A stretch of 9,855 nucleotides of DNA, taken from positions 1 through 9,855 of the forward strand of contig CAVUOA010000021.1 of the NCBI GenBank assembly GCA_963742955.1. Reading direction: 5' to 3'. Source of the stretch: CAVUOA01 sp963742955 (GTDB lineage Bacteria > Bacteroidota > Ignavibacteria > Tepidaquicellales > OLB5). The notes under the pieces were generated by a model that worked only from the letters and a program-made list of their open reading frames with translations, was not told the origin of the DNA and ran no database searches. A program made the translations under genes and the position numbers. Below, piece by piece: positions 1-7,975 of this stretch (the first letter of the stretch is position 1; each line of letters opens with the position of its first letter).

Positions 1-10
1 GACAGGAACC

Positions 11-52
11 CGATTAAAAATAAAGAAAAGATTCCATCTTTTAAAAAGATGG
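11..52 (-). terminator. Rho-independent terminator after the receiver/PEP-binding gene
   Basis: On the minus strand a 9-bp stem (arms CCATCTTTT and AAAAGATGG, one-base loop) spans 34-52 and begins about ten bases after the stop codon of the upstream gene. It is followed by a T-rich tract (11-33). Stem, position and T tract together fit an intrinsic terminator ending this transcript. The stem is AT-rich in its inner half, so its strength is uncertain. Confidence 0.7.
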
Positions 53-61
53 ATCTATGTT

Positions 62-3000
62 TTACGCTTTATAAATTACCGAAATACCTTTATGTCCGTC
101 CATAAGGACCTTCAGCGGGTCATCAAAACGCAAATGGACAAAAAATTCTTTTGTTTCTGAGGATTGTTTAGATTTCAGCCATTCCCAATCAATAAATCCG
201 TTGCCTGAGCCGAATGGTACATTAAAATAGCCGATATTCATCGATGTAATATTGTGAAAGAAATGAGAGCCAAGCGATACATCTCATGAAAATCCTTAAC
301 TCCCGCTTCAACAATAATTTTCGCATTTGAAATATGCGTCCACACTCCGGAATCCCCAGCCACCTGTCACGGGTTCCCCACCTTCCCCAGACCATAAGAA
401 TATATTTTCTGTTTTCCGATTTCATTTTATTATTCAGTTTATCAAGCTCATAAGACATTTCAAGCGTTTTGGCTTTATCGAACTTGTCGGGATCACAGTA
501 AATTACGTCATAAATATCTTCTATTTTTTCCGTTCCCCATACCCTTTTCGGTATAGAGCATCAGCTTATCGTTTTCTATTTCATTTGTGTAATTCTGAAT
601 TCATGCACATCTCTTATTAAAGGTTTCAGCTGAAGAATGTAAAACGTCGGGTTCCGTTCATCGTCTTCTGTCATATCAACGGCAAACTCGATTTCGGCAG
701 GTGTACCCATTAAGTTTTTAACAATATCAAGCACGGTATTGAGAATATTCGCAAAGCGGGAACGAATCGTATTTAAGTATATACCCGAAATCTACTATCC
801 TGGGGTACAGGGTCGTCGATACCCGGCTTTAGTCTGGCATTTTGGTTGTCCCAAACCGAGGCAAGCTGTGCAAGCCTTCCGTCTGCTTCAGCCTGTTCAA
901 TTTTAAGCTTGGTTCATGTTGCATCTTCATCCGATTCAAGATTAAAATTTTTATTTGCAAGGTTAACCGCATAGAAAAACCCCTGAGTATTTTTCAGCAG
1001 CGCTTCGGGAGTTATAGTTTCAAGCTTCGGATGGCGGGACTGAAAAGGTATGCCTTCTCGCCATCGATAACATACTTGCCTAAACCAACACCGATGACTG
1101 CAATGCCATCGGAGGGCTTCATGTATGAAATCGGATAGTAGTTATATGATTGCGCTACTCCGGAGAAATAGGGATAGTAATTATCTCCGTATTTATTACC
1201 CACAACTTCCTGGATAACCACAGCCATTTTTTCTTCCTCAATCTTATAATTGACTGCATCGAAATATGAGCGCGCCTGGTCAGAAAATACCGAGGCATAA
1301 ACAAGCTTAATTGCATTTTCAAGCTCCTTAAGCCTCACGTCAGGCGATGAATCATTGTTCGGTAGAAGAAAAGCTGGTAAACCCCGCTGAACGATTCAGA
1401 TATAGAATCTTCAAATAACCCCGATGAACGCACTGCAATCGGAGTGGTAACATGCTTCAGGTATGTTTTCAGCTTGCGTGTTATTACTTTTGAAAGCTGC
1501 CCTTTAAGAAATCTTTTTTAAGCTCTTCGTGGTTAATGTCTTCTTCGAAAGCAAAATCGAAATTATTTTTTTCAATAAAGGAATCATATTCCTCAGTCCC
1601 TATTATCGCAGTCCGCGGAATTTTTATATCCACTTCTTTAAAAGAGGCATCAAGCTCCATGTTCTGTATCATTGCATTAATAAATGCAATACCTCTGCCC
1701 TTGCCGCCAAGCGAACCGTCGCAAAGCCTGACAATGTAGTTTTCTTTGCTGATGACCGATTCATCGAACTCAACAACCTTTCCTTTAATACTCTGCTCAT
1801 CCACATTTTCGAATATATCAACAAGGTATTCACGAAGCGAATGCGAGTCTTTTGAAATCAGACACTTTAATCGGCTAAATTTTTTTTGCAATTCTAATTT
1901 CACCTCTTGCCATAAGCCATGCGGAGTAATGATTACGGACTGCGTGGTAAACAATTGTATCATCGGGCACTTTCTTTAAATATCTTCTGAATTGCTTAAG
2001 AGATGGTGACTTTGCAATTTCATCCCCCGAAGGGTTGCGCCAAATGAAATCACCGAATCCGAGGTTATGAAAAATAAAATCGGTAAGGTCTGATGAGAGC
2101 GTTTCGGAATTTTTATTTATGAAGCTCGCTTTGCATTCTCGCGCAACGTTTTCATTTTCAGGATCGGATGACTGCAGCAATACGGGCAGGTCTTCAAGCT
2201 CCTGCTTGACATATTTAAGAAGATTTACTCCCGCATGTTCATCAACTTCACCGTCTCTTTTAAAACGCACATCGGAAATAACACAAAGCAGGTAATCTTT
2301 ATACTTCTGAAATATATCTATTGCTTCTTCGTAATTTACAGCCATTAAAACTTTGGGCCTTGCGCTCATTCGCAGAACTTTTTTCATATCCTCAAGGTGC
2401 TCGTCTTTTATTAAACGCTGTGTTTGTTTTATTATTTCCGTATAAAGCGTAGGCAGGTAGCGTGAATAATATCTAATTGAGTTTTCAACAAGCAGAATTA
2501 CTCTGACCAGCCCGACTTTTGTATCATTTACAACGTTAATCTTATCCTCTATATATTTTATCATAGCAAGAAATATTTTGGAATCCCTGTTCCACACAAA
2601 AACTTTATCAATTTTATCGCTGTCCGGTTTTCTTTCATGCATAAGCTGAAGATGAGCGTTGTCATACAAAAGCAAAAATATCGGGATTGTTTCATATTTT
2701 TCACGAACCTTTTTGCTTAGCTCAAACGGAGTCATATCATTAATCCTCATAGTGAGTATAACCATATCAAAATGATGTTCACCAAGCAGCTCAAGCGCTT
2801 CTTCGCCCGATGAAGCATTGGTAACGCGCGGAGCAGTGGATAAGCTAAGACTGTAATACTCGCCGAATATCTGCTCAGTCAGCCGGTCTTCCTGTTCGAG
2901 TATGAAAGCATCATAAATAGTGGTGACAATAAGGATTTCCCTGACTCTGAATTGTATCAGGTCATGGAAAATCTCGTTATCAGATTTGTACTTTCTGAAT

Positions 3001-3062
3001 AGTTTTGTTAAATCTCTGCTTTGCAATTTATTTATAGCTTTACGGATTCCCCCGATTTGCAT
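62..3062 (-). CDS. Two receiver-like domains fused to a PEP/pyruvate-binding (PPDK_N, ATP-grasp) domain; frameshifted
   Basis: Reconstructed length is about 1000 codons, close to what I recall for PEP/pyruvate-binding domain proteins of Bacteroidota. Residues about 42-144 form a receiver-like fold (REILIVTTIYDAF) in which the usual phospho-acceptor Asp position reads VILTMR, so it is probably degenerate. A second receiver (about 185-325) keeps CVISDVRF, QSSD and FINKNS, fitting the Asp, Ser/Thr and Lys of a working receiver. The ATP-grasp part follows: DGSLGGKGRGIAF (about 1679-1717), AVRSSGLFEDS, KMAVVIQEVVG and YILQLKPLI. The tail has GRWGTRDRWLGIP and ends DGHKGISVIYKA. I see no phosphohistidine swivel or PEP-utilising TIM-barrel domain, so full PEP synthase or PPDK activity is unlikely; the role is unknown. 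The ATG at 3062 lies inside a hairpin; a TTG at 3026 is an alternative start. The frame shifts at 1880-1887, near 1495, near 1368, near 1030 and repeatedly below 800; an in-frame TGA also occurs near 915. Confidence 0.85.
1880..1887. other. Homopolymer frameshift (T8)
   Basis: On the minus strand the receiver part ends in the frame reading RIAKKI-stop, while the neighbouring frame continues KKFSRLKCLISKD into the ATP-grasp domain. The two frames meet exactly in an A8 run. Removing one A restores one continuous reading frame of several hundred codons. This is the clearest single sign that indels here are sequencing or consensus errors. Confidence 0.8.
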
Positions 3063-3071
3063 CGGGGGGAA
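3046..3071. repeat. GC-rich hairpin overlapping a start codon
   Basis: CCCCCGAT (3049-3056) and ATCGGGGG (3061-3068) form a perfect 8-bp stem around a 4-base loop, with T-A and T-G pairs extending it outward. It lies between the NamZ-type gene (stop 3082-3084) and the receiver/PEP gene. The ATG candidate at 3060-3062 sits at the edge of the loop. There is no T tract on the minus strand, so it is not a classical terminator; it may be a dispersed palindrome, an mRNA processing or stability element, or a translational control hairpin. Confidence 0.6.
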
Positions 3072-3081
3072 TGAAATTAAT

Positions 3082-4317
3082 TTAATTATATAACAAATAC
3101 TGGCTTCTAAGGTTTTTGAATTGCACCAAATCGTCTTTCCAGCTGGTGATAATGGAATTATAATCATCACCGTTATTTACTTTTTTTCTAAGCTTATCGG
3201 TTCCGGCAAGCTTATCGATGTAGTTGTCTTTGTTGAAGCTGAATTCGGGAAATAATTTTTTCATGCTTACAAGAATTGCAACGCCTGCTTTTACCGCTTC
3301 GAATTTATTTTTATCGGTTACTTTAATATAAACACCGCTGCACTCTTTTCCAAAAAATTTCGGAGGGTACGCCGATATTTTTTCCGAAGGAGTAAACGTA
3401 ATTGATTCAAATTCAACTCCGTTTAATCCGTATGAGTTGGCTCCTCAGCCAGCTTATCACCATCACACCACGGCGCACCGATGTACTCGAACGGCTTTTA
3501 GGTTCCCCTGCCTTCTGAAACGTTTGTGCCTTCAAGAAAACATGTACCGGGATATACAACTGCAGTTGAGGGGAAGAACATATTCGGTGATGGCTTTACC
3601 CATTTCAGATTCAGGTCATTGTAATCAGTTTTCCTTGTATAGCCCTGCATGGAAATAATTTCAAGAATATCCGATTTGTAATCAATATCATCTTTCAGAT
3701 ATTTTGCAAGCTCCCCGGGTGTCATGCCGTAACAAACGGGGGTTGGAATCTTTCCGACGAATGATTCAAATCCGTTTTCAAGAAGAAAGCCGTCAGTGTA
3801 ATTGGGATTAATCAGCATGGGACGGTCACAAACAATCAGCTTTTTATTATTTTCAACGGCTGCTTCAATGACATAATATAAAGTGGAAGTATAGGTATAG
3901 AATCTTCCGCCAACATCCTCTATATCATATACAATTACGTCAACATCTCTTAAATCATTTGCAGAAGGCTTAACATTATTTCCGTAAATTGAAATAATCG
4001 GTATCCCCGTTTTTTCATCTTTGTTAGAGTAGTTCTCATCTCCTCTAATGCCATGTTCAGGGGAAAATATTTTTACAACCTTAATGCCTTTGGCAACCAG
4101 CGCATCTATTATATGTGTGCCGTTTTATTAGGATTCCCGTTTGGTTTGTTACAAGCGCAGCATTTTTATTTTTCAGCTCATCAAGCCTTGAATCAAGCAG
4201 TACTTCATTGCCGAGCTTAAAACCTGATGAATTTGGACTCTCATTACCAGAGGGCATATAAACAGCCCGTAAACTCAATAAAATCAGTAATGATGAAAGG
4301 ATAATTCTTATGGTCAT
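3082..4317 (-). CDS. namZ: DUF1343 / NamZ-type exo-beta-N-acetylmuramidase (GH171-like), frameshifted
   Basis: Family members release N-acetylmuramic acid from the non-reducing end of peptidoglycan fragments, in cell-wall turnover or scavenging. The reconstructed protein is about 411 residues, near the family length of about 400. A hydrophobic N-terminus (MTIRIILSSLLILLSL) suggests export. Family motifs then follow in order: AALVTNQTG; FSPEHGIRG, which holds a glutamate proposed as catalytic; DEKTGIPIISIYG; YDIEDVGGRFYTYTSTL; ESFVGKIPTPVCYGMTPGELA; KWVKPSPNMFFPSTAVVYPG; and TCFLEGTNVSEGRGT. The C-terminal end, TSWKDDLVQFKNLRSQYLLY, fits too. The frame changes near 4125, near 3500, near 3430 and near 3250, and the expected sequence resumes after each change. 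The gene lies 192 bp after the protease gene and about 19 bp before the receiver/PEP gene, all codirectional. The family assignment is strong; enzymatic activity is inferred from family knowledge. Confidence 0.88.
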
Positions 4318-4377
4318 ACAGCAAAATTACTAAGAAAAAGAGAGAAAGTTTAGGGGAAAATTGGGGGGGAAGCAGAA

Positions 4378-4438
4378 CCTCACCCCTCCAAAGGAGTCCT
4401 TCGGACAGCCCCTCTCCAAAAAGGAGAGAGGTTTGAGG
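4378..4438. repeat. Intergenic hairpin-rich repeat element (CCTCA...TGAGG)
   Basis: The block opens with CCTCACCCCTCC and closes with GGTTTGAGG, so the ends pair (CCTCA with TGAGG). Inside are two hairpins: GTCC/GGAC around TTC, and CTCTCC/GGAGAG (4412-4417 with 4423-4428) around AAAAA. This C/T-rich 'cctctcc aaaa ggagagg' style resembles dispersed intergenic palindromes in Bacteroidota/Chlorobi-group genomes. Only one copy is present here, so its repeat status rests on resemblance. Confidence 0.5.
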
Positions 4439-4465
4439 AAAGATTTGAATAATCCTATTTTGTGT

Positions 4466-4487
4466 GCGTCGGGAATATTCCCGACGC
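4466..4487. repeat. Perfect 22-bp palindrome between the protease and NamZ-type genes
   Basis: GCGTCGGGAAT (4466-4476) is followed directly by its reverse complement ATTCCCGACGC (4477-4487); a further GTG/CAC pair flanks it with one bulged base. It starts about 23 bp beyond the stop codon of the protease gene. No T tract follows on the minus strand. It could be a dispersed palindrome, a dimeric-protein binding site or an RNA hairpin. Confidence 0.7.
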
Positions 4488-4509
4488 CACTATGCTAATT
4501 TAATTTAAA

Positions 4510-4767
4510 TTACTTTATTAACACCATTTTCTTAACATCGGTAAAATCACCGGCTTCCATCCTGTAGAAATAAACACCGCTTGCATATGTTGAAGCATCG
4601 AAGCTGACCGAATAATTGCCCTGCGTTTTTACTTCGTTTACCAAAGTTGCAACCTCCCTGCCTATTATATCGTATATAACCAGCTTAACAAGCGATTGTT
4701 TCGGTACCGAGTATTTTATGCTTGTTGCAGGATTAAACGGGTTAGGATAATTCTGCGAAAGTGAAAA
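4510..4767 (-). other. T9SS type A C-terminal sorting domain
   Basis: The last about 85 residues of the protease read FSLSQNYPNPFNPATSIKYS at the start, then KLVIYDIIGREVATLVNE, and SGVYFYRMEAG near the end, closing with KKMVLIK. This is the Por secretion tail (TIGR04183-type) in the form typical of Ignavibacteria and related lineages. It predicts a type IX secretion system elsewhere in the genome; no secretion component is encoded in this window. Confidence 0.93.
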
Positions 4768-7655
4768 TACCTTTGGTAATTCCGTATAGCCCTGTGTTCC
4801 GTTACCGACAAGCATGTTCATGCGTCATGCAGATGTTCGGTCTCGTCGTTTGTGCCGAACCGCCTGTCAGTGTGCAGCCCTGTACTGTTCCGTCAAGATG
4901 GTGATGCCATGTCATATGAGGCGGCAGTTGTTGCTGTATGACGGTTGTATTTTGCATGTCCATATGAGGTATTATCATAGCATATTTCTATCAAGCAGGT
5001 TCTGGGAACTGCTCCAATAAAACGGTGTCTGTAGGTCTGATATACTGCCAGCCTGCTGCCTGCGGAATTGCGTAATGTACCTGAGTATACCGGTGTCCAT
5101 CCTGCTGCTGACCCATGCCGTTACTGCTTGTCTGCGGTTGTGATTCTGCATCTTGATAGCTGAAATCACGTTCATTGACCTGGCGAACCTGACCGGTGTT
5201 ACAACGTTGAACCCAATGCGTGTAATCATTACCCGGTGCGCCGCCGCTTGCTAAAGGATTTCGCTTGCTGTATAGAGCATCTGCAGTTCTGGAGTCTTCA
5301 TGTAATAAGTGTAGAAAGGATAGCCGACTGCCGTTGTGCCGGTGCCTATGCATGCATTTGCTATGGCAACTATTCTAAATGTATTCAAACGCAGTTGAAT
5401 CCATGTTATGATTTGATGAGCAGTCTTTTGCAACAACTCTGTAGAAAATGGAATCGTTGTACGCAACCTGTGATGTATCGGAATTAAACGCAGCAGCAAA
5501 TGTTGCTGCCGGAAGTATTTAATAATTTGAAATGTTTGTATCCGGTAGACGGATTGTTTTTATACCACGATACCCATACCGAATCGAGTCCTATATTATC
5601 CGTTACATTAGCCGTAACTGTAGCCGGCCAGCTGTGTTTTGGGGCAATCACCCAATGCACAGTATGAACAATAACCGGCTTTGTTATATCCGGCATTGCC
5701 TGGAATGAATGATAATTTGCAGGCGCTCCGCCCGGTGAAGTTACAACACGGTTCAGCGCATCGGCGGTTTTAATATAATACCTGTATGTTGCGGCTGAAC
5801 CGTTGCCCGGAATATTTGCAGTCCAGTTATTGCCGCTGGTGTTTGTCATCAGCACACTGTCTGCAAATGCTGTTCCTCTTGTCCAGAACAATCTGGTTTT
5901 AGACGGGTCAATATTTGAACCGGCAGGAGTAATTGTACAGTTTACTGTATATGGACCATTAAGATTTTCTGTGTTTGGTAAACATGTATGCGCAATTACA
6001 GGACCGTAAACAGCTTCATACATCGATGGGTCACCAAAGCAGTTATACATTTCTAAATATCTTCTCATCATTGCAGTTACCGAACCGAAATACTGAACCA
6101 GATAAATCTTTGCCTGGCAGAACATAGGTGATGTTTTAACCAGATGGTCAGTAAACATGGCACGGTACAATCTTCTTTCAAGTATATCATCTTCATCCCA
6201 GTATGAAGTAACCGACGAACCCCAGTACAGTGCGCCTCCGTGTGCTGTGCGAATCCATGTTTCGGCAAAACATTCCGATGACTGAAACTGACCGGTTAAG
6301 CACGAAAATGCATATACATAAGGATACCACGTATTAGTAAGCGCATTTACCTGTGTCTGGTTAAGCGGCGGACCGTCAGCCCACAATGTTACATCACCGT
6401 GACCGGAATATATTGCAAATACCTGGTTAGCATTTAATGCATCAATCAGTTGCTGTGTTGTTGCGCCGCTGTGAGAATACAATTTCAAATTAGTATAAGC
6501 TGCGGGACCAAAAAAGCTGTCTATTACAAAATTATGTGTCCCCTCGGAAACCGTGTAGTTATCATTTGAAGCGCAGAAAACATTCTTCTTTGTCAGACCG
6601 TTAATGTTATTCTCCATATAAATTGACTTTGTAATAATATTTGTCAATTGCGCTATGCTTGCCACCGAAAACCTTCCCAGAAATACGTCTGCGTAGGGGT
6701 CGGTTCCTTCAAGCATCTCATAATTCAGGTCTGTGTAAGGATTATCGGGAGTCCCGATTCCTGTCCAGCCCGGGATTTTATCAACATCACCAACCAGCAA
6801 AACAAACTCAGGTCTTGTGCTTAAGTTGTTGTATGCATTCTGCAGATAAGCCAAAATTGCAGTGTTTGTTGTTCCCGTTATTCCGGTGTTAACCATTGTT
6901 ACATTGTAGCCCATGTTTTGCTTGTGTGTAACAAATGCTGCCATGGTTGATTCATATTCAGGAGCAGTGATGATTAAATAATTATTTGTCGGGGTAAGTC
7001 TTGGTGAATCATAATTTACAAATACGTTCTGCAGATATTCCGCTAAATGATGCCGAATGCGAAACACTTGATGAAGGTGAGCTTTGCAGATTAATCTTAA
7101 AGCTTCCGCTTCTGACAAAACTCAGCTCATTTGCCGCCGGGTTATACGAGAACGGGTAAACAGTAACCATAACACCCTTAACACCCGAAATAATAAACGG
7201 TTCGGAAACTGTTACAAAAGGAGGATTAGCCTTTCCTGTTGAATTGTAATAATCTCTGTTGATTGTGAACGGTCTGTCACCTAAGACTCTTATTCTTTTC
7301 CCACGGCAGCCTGTGTCGGGTAAATCTTCTTAGATAACAGCTGTGTTTCTTTTGAAAGCATGATGTTATCGATAACAGGCATTTGTTCATCATAACTTAT
7401 GAACAAATTAAACGATGCCTGCGGAAGACACGGCAAACCAATTTCATTCGTTATGCCGTAATCGGGTATTGTAAGATTCAGGTATTCTTCTCCTCCGGTG
7501 TAAACCGTTTTGAAATCGTAGGAGGGAAGATTAAAATTTACTTTATAAGAATTGCCTTCTTTGGTTAAAGTAATTCCATCAGGAATATTTTTAGCAAAAG
7601 AGAGCTGTGCAAATAACAAAAATAAAAGTGCAGATAAAATAGTAATCCTTTTCAT
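4510..7655 (-). CDS. Gingipain-like cysteine protease (peptidase C25) with T9SS type A sorting domain, frameshifted
   Basis: Reconstructed length is about 1050 codons. The ATG at 7655 opens a signal peptide (MKRITILSALLFLLFAQLSFA), with AAAGGA 11 bases upstream. An N-terminal propeptide-like region follows (to about 7050). The C25 core contains FVLLVGDVDKIPGW, ADVFLGRFSV, YSGHGD (His codon 6399-6401) and YAFSCLTG (Cys codon 6300-6302). The His-to-Cys spacing is 33 residues, the same as His211/Cys244 of gingipain RgpB. An Ig-like region follows (about 6000-5510), then a beta-rich module with GTGTTAVGYPFYTYY, IGFNVV and WQYI (5450-4830), and finally the sorting domain with NYPNPFNP ending in KKMVLIK. 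It should be exported by Sec, carried across the outer membrane by T9SS and anchored or released at the surface. Substrate specificity cannot be read from the sequence. Frames change near 7300, 7045 and 5505 and many times in 4822-5483. Confidence 0.9.
4822..5483 (-). other. Heavily frame-disrupted beta-rich module of the protease
   Basis: The expected protein can be followed only in short pieces spread over all three minus-strand frames: DTSQVAYNDSIFYRVVAKD, IGTGTTAVGYPFYTYYM, QMLYTASEIL, RIGFNVVTP, DLQTPFYWSSSQNLL, PHMTWHHHLDGTVQGCTLTG and GGSAQTTRPNICM. I place at least seven frame changes in about 660 bases, far denser than in the 1.6 kb upstream. I recall similar modules recurring in T9SS proteins of this lineage, so collapse of several genomic copies into one consensus could explain the damage. 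Confidence 0.7.
5484..7118 (-). other. Uninterrupted segment carrying the C25 catalytic core
   Basis: This is the longest clean stretch of the protease gene: about 520 codons from AEYLQNVFVNYDSPRLTP to the Ig-like region ending KLLNTSGSN. The first 25 or so codons (SEAEALRLICKAHL) and the last four (CCCV) are out of frame with the true protein and should not be trusted. A caller ignoring frameshifts would report this piece as a separate gene starting near 7118; that start is an artefact. Confidence 0.8.
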
Positions 7656-7717
7656 GTTGAAACTATTCCTTTAATTATAATTGAGATTTTTAAAAAAGAC
7701 TGGTTTAAAAAAGGGTA

Positions 7718-7741
7718 TATACTCCCCCCGGGGTGAGTATA
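7718..7741. promoter_or_regulatory. 24-bp near-perfect palindrome, possible operator
   Basis: TATACTCCCCCC (7718-7729) is followed by GGGGTGAGTATA (7730-7741). Eleven of twelve positions pair; the exception is C7725 opposite T7734. It lies 63 bp upstream of the protease ATG. It could bind a dimeric regulator or be a member of a dispersed palindrome family. No T tract follows on either strand, so a terminator role is not favoured. Confidence 0.5.
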
Positions 7742-7902
7742 ATAAACTCCACATTGGAACAAAGATATAGGAAGAAGTCATCACTGGCAACTTGTAACTA
7801 ATGCTAATTCACAAATTATCAGTATGTTATTTTACTTTCCCCCATAGCAAAATAACCCAATTTCACAGTAAACAAAATTACGGTTGAAAACCCCCAAAAA
7901 CT

Positions 7903-7938
7903 ATGATTTCCGTCATGTAAAAGTATGACCTGTGTCGG
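7903..7938. promoter_or_regulatory. Two tandem CRP/FNR-like inverted repeats
   Basis: ATGAT-TTCC-GTCAT (7903-7916) matches the 5-4-5 geometry of CRP/FNR-family operators and is a palindrome at four of five pairs. A second, weaker box ATGAC-CTGT-GTCGG (7925-7938) lies with its centre 22 bp away, about two helical turns. Both boxes share TATGA-N5-GTC as a direct repeat. An alternative pairing, GTCAT (7912-7916) with ATGAC (7925-7929) across 8 bases, would form a hairpin. The regulator is unknown and the boxes are about 250 bp from the protease start. Confidence 0.4.
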
Positions 7939-7975
7939 AAGGGAGTTGTGAAGAAATGTACAAAAAACTCAGATT

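Larger units (their letters stand above)
7656..7975. other. Intergenic region upstream of the protease gene
   Basis: These 320 bases hold no convincing coding sequence on either strand. They separate the stop of the last OMP-like gene (7976-7978) from the protease start (7655). They contain two inverted repeats of CRP/FNR geometry (7903-7938), a 24-bp near-perfect palindrome (7718-7741), and a TATAAT on the minus strand at 7674-7679, about 19 bases before the ATG, without a convincing -35 partner. The layout suggests that the protease has its own regulated promoter. Confidence 0.6.

Noticed and set aside
327..620. Plus-strand open frame opposite the receiver/PEP gene
   Set aside because: The minus strand here encodes the conserved GRWGTRDRWLGIP tail; the plus-strand product has no recognisable features and is a shadow.
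842..1138. Plus-strand open frame
   Set aside because: It lies opposite the conserved ATP-grasp segment (GVGLGKYVIDGEKAYLFSP) and has no plausible start context or family resemblance.
62..3062. PEP synthase (ppsA) or pyruvate phosphate dikinase (ppdK)
   Set aside because: Only the ATP-grasp PEP/pyruvate-binding part is visible; the phosphohistidine and PEP-utilising domains are not found and receiver-like domains occupy the N-terminus.
3063..3170. Upstream extension of the receiver/PEP gene to an ATG near 3170
   Set aside because: The extra residues overlap the conserved C-terminal coding sequence of the NamZ-type gene in another frame and do not look like protein of this family.
4466..4487. 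Intrinsic terminator for the protease gene
   Set aside because: The stem is strong but no T tract follows on the minus strand (ACACAAAATAGG follows), so it was kept only as a palindrome.
4814..5487. Several plus-strand open frames opposite the protease module
   Set aside because: They arise because the minus-strand coding sequence is frame-broken here; their Cys- and Arg-rich composition is typical of antisense shadows.
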